Shown here: positions 58,252 through 62,995 of the stretch, piece after piece | Layout of the letters: the number at the start of each line of letters is the position of its first letter | Numbering within the stretch: the stretch's first letter is position 1 | Assembly: GCA_029255605.1 (NCBI GenBank) | Contig: JANLJF010000049.1 | Location: forward strand, 1-62,995 | Origin: Azovibrio restrictus | Lineage (GTDB): Bacteria; Bacteroidota; Bacteroidia; Chitinophagales; Chitinophagaceae | DNA length: 62,995 nt | Direction of reading: 5' to 3' | Notes under the pieces: model-generated | The model's input: only the letters and a program-made list of their open reading frames with translations | Databases searched by the model: none | What the model was told of the DNA's origin: nothing | Program-made: the position numbers and the translations under genes

Positions 58252-60251
58252 GCTTTGAAAGATTCCTCCAGTTTACTGATGATGTCTACTGCATCATTAT
58301 ATGTTTCGTTCATCTGCCTGCTGCCTGTATATCCTGCATACAGGGCAGTTTCGCACTGGTTGATAACAGCCTGCGCCTTTTGTTGTAAAGCCAGTGGTAC
58401 TTTACGGGCCGTAAATATTTCCTGCGCTTTTTCGTGCGATAGTTCGGACAATGGTATGCTCAGCTTATCGCTCAGGTACAGCCATATCGCTTTAGATACT
58501 TCATCGTAAAAAGCTTTTTCATTTTTGCCCTGCAGCAGCTTTTGTGCAGTGGCCAGGCGTTTCAGGGCTATTTTATTGGCACGCTTGCTGCGGGTGCCTG
58601 CTACATCACGCAGTTCCTCATCTTCGCGGCGGCGCCAGAAGGCTACGGCAACAAAGGCCATCAGCGGTGCTGCATACATAGACCAGTAGCCTACTGTAAA
58701 GAACAGTGGTTTACTATGATAAGTAAGTTCTTTCAGCGGTTTTTTATCAATGCCATGAATATCTGTAAGTGCCAGGCCGCCTTTATCCGGCCTGCTGCCC
58801 TTGCCTTGTTTTACATTCAGCTTTATGGGCTGCGTTTGCAGTGTTACGTATTTGCCGGTTGCAGCATTGAAATAACTGAAGCTGGCAGGCGGTATGGTAT
58901 AGTCGCCTTCATTATTGGGGGTAATGGGGTAGGTAATGATCTTAGAACCGCTGATGGTAGTGCTGCGGCCTGTAACCGTATCTACAATCAACGGGTCGAG
59001 GCTGGTGAGCCCGTTGGGCAGGTTCAGCTTTGGGGCTTCTATCAGTTTCAGGTTGCCACTGCCGGTAATGGTCAGTTTCAGGTTGGCCACATCATCGGTA
59101 GTAAGCGATGCTTTATCTATAGATGCGGTGATATTAAAATTGCCGACAGCGCCGCCATAGTCGGCAGGCTTGCCTTCCTCCGGTACGGGTGTCACGGTTA
59201 TTTTGACGGGTGTACTTTTCAGGTGCACCTTCACATCTTTATAAGCCATGCCGCCAAAGAAGTCATCATTGAAGAAGGGGTCATTCATCATCAGGCTGCC
59301 GAAGAAATTCTGAATGGCAGGGTCGTCAAACATATCGGCAAAAGAACTGGTACGGCGTTGCTGCACCATTACGCGGGCTATGCCTTCTGCCTCTGCAGGG
59401 TCCAGCTCCAGGTTGCCTGTCTGCTGTGGGAAAAGGGCAGATTTCTTCAGTACGAATACCTGGTAAGGCTTACCATCCACCATTTCCTTCGTTGGTTTGA
59501 TATTGGCCTTAGGCAATTCAAAATCCTGTGTCCAGAAGCCATTGAGCGATGGCAGCTTAGATATATTTACCTGCATAGGCACGCGCGAATACAGTTTATA
59601 TGTGGCCGTTATCTGTTCGCCCACACGCACTTTGCTTTTATCTACCGTTACGCGGATGAACAGGTCTTTGCTGAGGTCGACATTGGCAGGTTCGGGTGCT
59701 TGCTGCTGTTGCTGCATTTGCCGACGCATGGCCTGCAATTGTTGCTGGCGCTGGCGTTGTATAGCTTCAAACGGATCATCGCCCCAGGGGTCGTATGCAT
59801 TTCGTTGTTGCTGTTGCTGCTGCGCGGCCAAACTCCCTTTTACTACCTGTATGTTTAATGGATTCGACTGGAATGTATGGCCATCTGCATCTTTAGCGGT
59901 AGCAGGCGGTAAGGAAAAATTGCCTACTTGTTTAGGCCGGATAACATACGTGATCCGGATGCTGGATGACTGCATCATTTTGCCATTTACAATAGATACG
60001 TTGCTGCTCGTGCTCTGGTATGGACCGCCCACTACCTGGAAGTCTTTTTGAAGTACAGGCGGAGGGGTGATTGAACGGAGATTATTGGCGTTCTGAACAG
60101 TATATACCAATTCCATCTGGTCTTGAATACCCAGTTTGTTGGCGGCTACTTCTGCAATAAAAACAACATTTTGCGCCAACACCTCTACACATCCTGCCAT
60201 TGCCAGCAGGCATACAATACAATAGCGCCACATATTATTAATGCGTATCAT
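58248..60251 (-). CDS. batD: BatD family protein
   Basis: 667 residues. Signal peptide (WRYCIVCLLAMAGCVEVLA, then QNVVFIAEV), three to four beta-sandwich (Ig-like) domains in the periplasm (about 30-470), with a Gln-rich linker at about 145-180 (QQQQQQRNAY; QRQRQQQLQAMRRQMQQQQQ), a membrane helix near 545 and a helical tail inside. BatD is part of the aerotolerance complex with BatA-C/E; batA-C are absent from this window. The ATG at 60233 gives a tidier signal peptide and a 25-nt leader from the -7 box at 60265, so it may be the true start. Confidence 0.85.
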   Translation of the reverse strand: MIRINNMWRYCIVCLLAMAGCVEVLAQNVVFIAEVAANKLGIQDQMELVYTVQNANNLRSITPPPVLQKDFQVVGGPYQSTSSNVSIVNGKMMQSSSIRITYVIRPKQVGNFSLPPATAKDADGHTFQSNPLNIQVVKGSLAAQQQQQQRNAYDPWGDDPFEAIQRQRQQQLQAMRRQMQQQQQAPEPANVDLSKDLFIRVTVDKSKVRVGEQITATYKLYSRVPMQVNISKLPSLNGFWTQDFELPKANIKPTKEMVDGKPYQVFVLKKSALFPQQTGNLELDPAEAEGIARVMVQQRRTSSFADMFDDPAIQNFFGSLMMNDPFFNDDFFGGMAYKDVKVHLKSTPVKITVTPVPEEGKPADYGGAVGNFNITASIDKASLTTDDVANLKLTITGSGNLKLIEAPKLNLPNGLTSLDPLIVDTVTGRSTTISGSKIITYPITPNNEGDYTIPPASFSYFNAATGKYVTLQTQPIKLNVKQGKGSRPDKGGLALTDIHGIDKKPLKELTYHSKPLFFTVGYWSMYAAPLMAFVAVAFWRRREDEELRDVAGTRSKRANKIALKRLATAQKLLQGKNEKAFYDEVSKAIWLYLSDKLSIPLSELSHEKAQEIFTARKVPLALQQKAQAVINQCETALYAGYTGSRQMNETYNDAVDIISKLEESFKA

Positions 60252-60264
60252 TATTAGGGTATAG

Positions 60265-60272
60265 CAAAAATA
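60265..60272 (-). promoter_or_regulatory. -7 element of the batD-batE unit
   Basis: Minus-strand TATTTTTG followed by CTAT. With a start near 60258 the leader would be 7 nt for the ATG at 60251 but about 25 nt for the ATG at 60233. Confidence 0.55.
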
Positions 60273-60326
60273 AAATATCGGCTTGCTTTATGAAGGCCGC
60301 CACGGTTAAAGCAAAGTTAAAATGTG

Positions 60327-61031
60327 TTATAAATCACCCTGTTGCGGCCGGATGACAAGAATGTCAATATTAGCCTGCGGTGATAATTTATACGCGCTCC
60401 ATACCGTATCGGCAATATCTTGTGTGGTCATGAGCCTATCGGGCGATACTCCGCTCTGCGACCACGAGCGGCTGTAAGTAGCACCGGGGCAGATGGAAGT
60501 GACTTTAATATTATCGGGTATCAACTCCAAACGCAGGTTGTCTGAAAAACCTAAGAGGGCATATTTGGTAATGCTGTAAGCACCACCATTAGGATAAGCG
60601 CGCAGGCTGGCGATGGAGCACATATTAAATATATGTCCTGCTTTTGCCTTCTTCATACCTGGCAGCAAGTGGCGGGTAATGTGATAGGCGCTATACAGAT
60701 TCACAGCCATGAGCTTTTCCAGTTGTCCATCAGGTTCTGTAGAAAGTAAGCCCGGAAAGTATAGGCCTGCATTGTTTACCAATACCTCTGCAGTTGGGAA
60801 TTGTTTCAGCACCGCTTCTGCAAAGGCGATGGCCTCTTCTTTTACAGACAGGTCGGCTTGATGGGTGATAATAGTGGCATTGGGATATTGTGCTTTCCAT
60901 TCTTGTTCAACAGCCAGCAAATCATCTTTGCTGCGGGCGCAGATGGCTACCGAAAATCCTTCTGATAAAAACTTTTCTGCAATGGCTTTACCTATTCCCT
61001 GTGTGGCGCCTGTAACAATAGCGTGTGGCAT
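60327..61031 (-). CDS. Short-chain dehydrogenase/reductase
   Basis: 234 residues. TGATQGIG (7-14) NAD(P) loop, NNAG (86-89), S139, Y152 and K156 (YSITK) are the classical SDR active-site set. The Arg in CARSKDD favours NADP (inference). The ATG at 61031 is chosen (MPHAIVTGA); the upstream 16 codons run toward the divergent gene. Substrate unknown. Confidence 0.92.
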   Translation of the reverse strand: MPHAIVTGATQGIGKAIAEKFLSEGFSVAICARSKDDLLAVEQEWKAQYPNATIITHQADLSVKEEAIAFAEAVLKQFPTAEVLVNNAGLYFPGLLSTEPDGQLEKLMAVNLYSAYHITRHLLPGMKKAKAGHIFNMCSIASLRAYPNGGAYSITKYALLGFSDNLRLELIPDNIKVTSICPGATYSRSWSQSGVSPDRLMTTQDIADTVWSAYKLSPQANIDILVIRPQQGDL

Positions 61032-61083
61032 ATAAATATGGTGTGCTGATAATTGCGTGTAAAATACGTTCATTTGCACATAA

Positions 61084-61791
61084 ATGAACAGGATACCTAC
61101 GGTGCTGAACTGGAGCAGCGGTAAAGATGCCGCGCTGGCTTATTATATGTTGCTGCATAGCGACTATGAAGTGAAGACCCTGCTCACCACTATAAATGAT
61201 GAGCACGACCGCATAGTGATGCACGGCGTAAGAGAAGCACTGCTGGATGCACAGGCCGCAGCTATAAACATAGCACACCGCAAAATAAGGCTGCCTGCAT
61301 CGCCTAGTGATGATACGTATAAACGTGCGATGGAAGATGCATTGACGGCGTTGAAAAAAGAAAACATACATACCGCAGCCTTTGGCGATATTTTTTTGGA
61401 AGACCTGAAGGCCTACCGTGAGCAGCAATTGGCAACGGTAGGCGTTGAAGCTGTGTTCCCATTATGGAAGCGGGATACGCGAGAGTTAATAGAAGTAATA
61501 GAGCAAACAGGCATAGAAGCGATAATCGTATGCCTGAATGAAAAGTTTTTAGACAAAAGTTTTTTAGGCAGGAAGATTGATAAAAGCTTTTTGAATGATT
61601 TGCCTGAAGGGGTTGACCCGTGTGGCGAAAATGGGGAGTTTCATACCTATGTATATAATGCGCCTTATTTTACAGCGCCTATAGCGGTAAAGAAAGGTGA
61701 AGCAGTGTATAAGAACTATACGCCTGCCAAAAATGATACTGATAAATGGAACACCGGGTTTTGGTTTCTCGACCTTTTGCCGGATAAATAA
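61084..61791 (+). CDS. Diphthine-ammonia-ligase-type PP-loop ATPase
   Basis: 235 residues, ATP_bind_4 (DUF71) family. The PP-loop SSGKDA is at 11-16 and the family signature EGVDPCGENGEFHT at 175-188. In eukaryotes Dph6 amidates diphthine; bacterial members lack that pathway and act on other substrates, for example small-molecule amidation or corrinoid-related steps. A duplicated DKSFL (157-161 and 166-170) is odd. A TTCATTTG -7-like box at 61069 predicts a start very near the ATG, so the leader may be missing. Confidence 0.82.
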   Translation: MNRIPTVLNWSSGKDAALAYYMLLHSDYEVKTLLTTINDEHDRIVMHGVREALLDAQAAAINIAHRKIRLPASPSDDTYKRAMEDALTALKKENIHTAAFGDIFLEDLKAYREQQLATVGVEAVFPLWKRDTRELIEVIEQTGIEAIIVCLNEKFLDKSFLGRKIDKSFLNDLPEGVDPCGENGEFHTYVYNAPYFTAPIAVKKGEAVYKNYTPAKNDTDKWNTGFWFLDLLPDK

Positions 61792-61815
61792 AGGGCTGCA
61801 ATTTGCAGCCCTTTA
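61789..61815. terminator. Bidirectional terminator overlapping a stop codon
   Basis: TAAAGGGCTGCA pairs perfectly with TGCAGCCCTTTA around ATT. The first three bases are the TAA stop of the gene at 61084. T/A arms serve both converging genes. Confidence 0.85.
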
Positions 61816-61835
61816 TTTATGAATGTATTTATCAG

Positions 61836-62995
61836 TTAGAATTTTACCCAGGCAACCTTTGCCATTTTTTTTCTGCCATCCCTGTCAACAACTAATGTAG
61901 CGTAAGTATTGCTGCTTTGCTGGAAGTTAGAAGATTCGATGTAGCAGAATTTGCTGTGGTCATCATCTTTCGGTTGGCCGAACAGGTAAAATGGTTCGGG
62001 TTTGTTGCTGCCTAATTTATATGCCATAGTATTGGCATTGCTTATCTGTATGACTGTTTTCAGGTCTTTTACTTTTTTTACGGTCAGATTTTCAGGATAA
62101 TCATTATAGATAACATACCTGCCATTAGATGCAGGGATATAATCAAAAGACATGAAAGCATTGTTGTTAAGTGCACCAATAGACCAGCCACTTTGCATGC
62201 CTGTTCTAAAAGACCAGAAGCCTTTGGTTTTGTGGTTTATATACAAAGGCGAAATAACACCATTAGCCATTTGCCTTTTAGGAAATGTAATGCCATTGGT
62301 TTCATTCCCTTTATTATCAAAATCACACACAGCCATATTGTAGAGATAGGTACGGTCTGATGATGATGATGCATTATTATATTTCTGGTACATTTCCATT
62401 TCTTCCATTAGCAGCGTAGTACTATTGTCCGGGTTGATTACCATATTCTGGGGCACACCTTTAAATCCTTCTGAATAATTCAAGCTTGATTTTGCATATT
62501 GGTTGGCCATTTGTGCCTGCACCGGTTTAGATGCTACCACTGTTAATGATTCAGGGTCTATATAATTAAGAAGGGTAGTGTAGTAAGTAGTGGCGCTGCC
62601 ACCTAGTCCATGAAGTTTACGTCCGGCAAGTGATAGAGTAAGCAGTTGAAGCATGCCACTGTCCGGGTTATAAGCCATTACGGCTTTCGTATTTTTAAAA
62701 TCGTCTGTATATTCAAGTTGTTTGTGCGTAAATGTAGTATCCCCTGTTTTAATGCGTGATACGATTACCCTTGAGTCTTTGCCGCCAGATGCTTGTGTGT
62801 TATACCCATATGTACAAACAAAAGCCTGTTTATCGCCGTCTACTACCATGCCAATGACAGTTATGTACTTAAATCCTTGTGCATCATCTAGTGCACGAGG
62901 TATTTCTGTATGGCTCCCGTTGTAGTGAGCAATTTCTATTCTCTTAGCATTGTCTGTGGCACTCGACTTGAAATTGTGATCAGCATCGCGCTCAG
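61836..62995 (-). CDS. Partial hypothetical protein, cut by window edge
   Basis: At least 385 residues; the frame stays open to the window edge (upstream codons read ERDADHNFKSSATDNAKRIEI and so on), so the 5' end and any signal peptide are missing. The visible part is beta-rich with short, repeated strand patterns (GKLGGSATTYYTTLLNYIDPESLTVV, NGRYVIYNDYPENLTVKKVKDL, KPEPFYLFGQPKDDDHS) like a propeller or T9SS-cargo repeat domain. No family recognised, and no sorting domain at the C-terminus (ends MAKVAWVKF). Confidence 0.6.
   Translation of the reverse strand, partial: ERDADHNFKSSATDNAKRIEIAHYNGSHTEIPRALDDAQGFKYITVIGMVVDGDKQAFVCTYGYNTQASGGKDSRVIVSRIKTGDTTFTHKQLEYTDDFKNTKAVMAYNPDSGMLQLLTLSLAGRKLHGLGGSATTYYTTLLNYIDPESLTVVASKPVQAQMANQYAKSSLNYSEGFKGVPQNMVINPDNSTTLLMEEMEMYQKYNNASSSSDRTYLYNMAVCDFDNKGNETNGITFPKRQMANGVISPLYINHKTKGFWSFRTGMQSGWSIGALNNNAFMSFDYIPASNGRYVIYNDYPENLTVKKVKDLKTVIQISNANTMAYKLGSNKPEPFYLFGQPKDDDHSKFCYIESSNFQQSSNTYATLVVDRDGRKKMAKVAWVKF

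Noticed and set aside
58542-59858. 438-codon open frame antisense to batD
   Set aside because: batD has a signal peptide and family features; the antisense frame has none.
61084-61791. Bacterial diphthamide synthesis
   Set aside because: Diphthamide is not made by bacteria; the PP-loop family is wider and the name only reflects fold similarity.

Overview
The window comes from a member of the Bacteroidota, most likely a Chitinophagaceae-like lineage. Evidence: a type IX secretion C-terminal sorting domain, BatD/BatE aerotolerance proteins, Bacteroidota-restricted families (DUF2911, DUF2851), a CusA-TolC fusion pump, no Shine-Dalgarno-led starts, and repeated promoters of the TTTG / TAnnTTTG type. 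It reads as a chromosomal core region with about 70 short, often convergent or overlapping transcription units, one tRNA, no CRISPR array, no insertion sequence and no intact prophage. The species assignment is inference.

Layout. 1-10 kb: a secreted regulatory-domain protein, an Mrp/ApbC Fe-S ATPase, a translationally coupled trio (secreted PIG-L deacetylase, 35-residue membrane peptide, sodium:solute symporter), a DUF2911 protein, a thiamine-binding protein, pyrF and DUF2851. 10-20 kb: OsmC, lipA, beta-barrel proteins, an exonuclease plus ATP-dependent DNA ligase repair pair, DinB, a PAS sensor that stops after its H-box, CsbD and a lipoprotein. 20-31 kb: a LOG-type phosphoribohydrolase, a pentapeptide protein, an L,D-transpeptidase, DUF5995, topoisomerase IV subunit B, a glycolipid-binding-family protein, SemiSWEET, a receiver-PAS-H-box protein without an ATPase domain, and an ABC transporter. 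31-42 kb: acyl-CoA ligase, DOPA-dioxygenase family, a T9SS cargo protein, a tail-fibre/S74 protein, prolyl-tRNA synthetase, a Tyr/Gly/Trp-rich low-complexity secreted protein and an outer-membrane FadL-like barrel. 42-54 kb: a 38-residue gene, an orphan terminase-small-subunit-like gene, type II NADH dehydrogenase, a second OsmC, and a heavy-metal efflux operon (His/Asp-rich periplasmic protein, CusA fused to TolC, CusB lipoprotein), then thioesterase and flavin-barrel genes. 53-63 kb: an autoregulated-looking ArsR-SRPBCC-VOC operon, tRNA-Ser(GGA), a DUF2235 hydrolase, TatD, polysaccharide deacetylase, BatE/BatD, SDR, a diphthine-ammonia-ligase-like PP-loop enzyme, and a gene cut by the window edge.

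The most noteworthy signals are: (1) an identical 16-bp sequence containing a GCGTAG-TT-CTACGC palindrome placed at exactly the same distance from a -7-like box upstream of two unrelated genes 20 kb apart (34990 and 54960), a candidate activator site of an unnamed regulon; (2) three palindromes interleaved with a perfect promoter in front of the arsR gene; (3) two PAS sensors whose C-termini are homologous H-box modules with no kinase ATPase domain; (4) the coupled PIG-L/micropeptide/symporter trio; (5) two very small genes that standard length cut-offs would miss.
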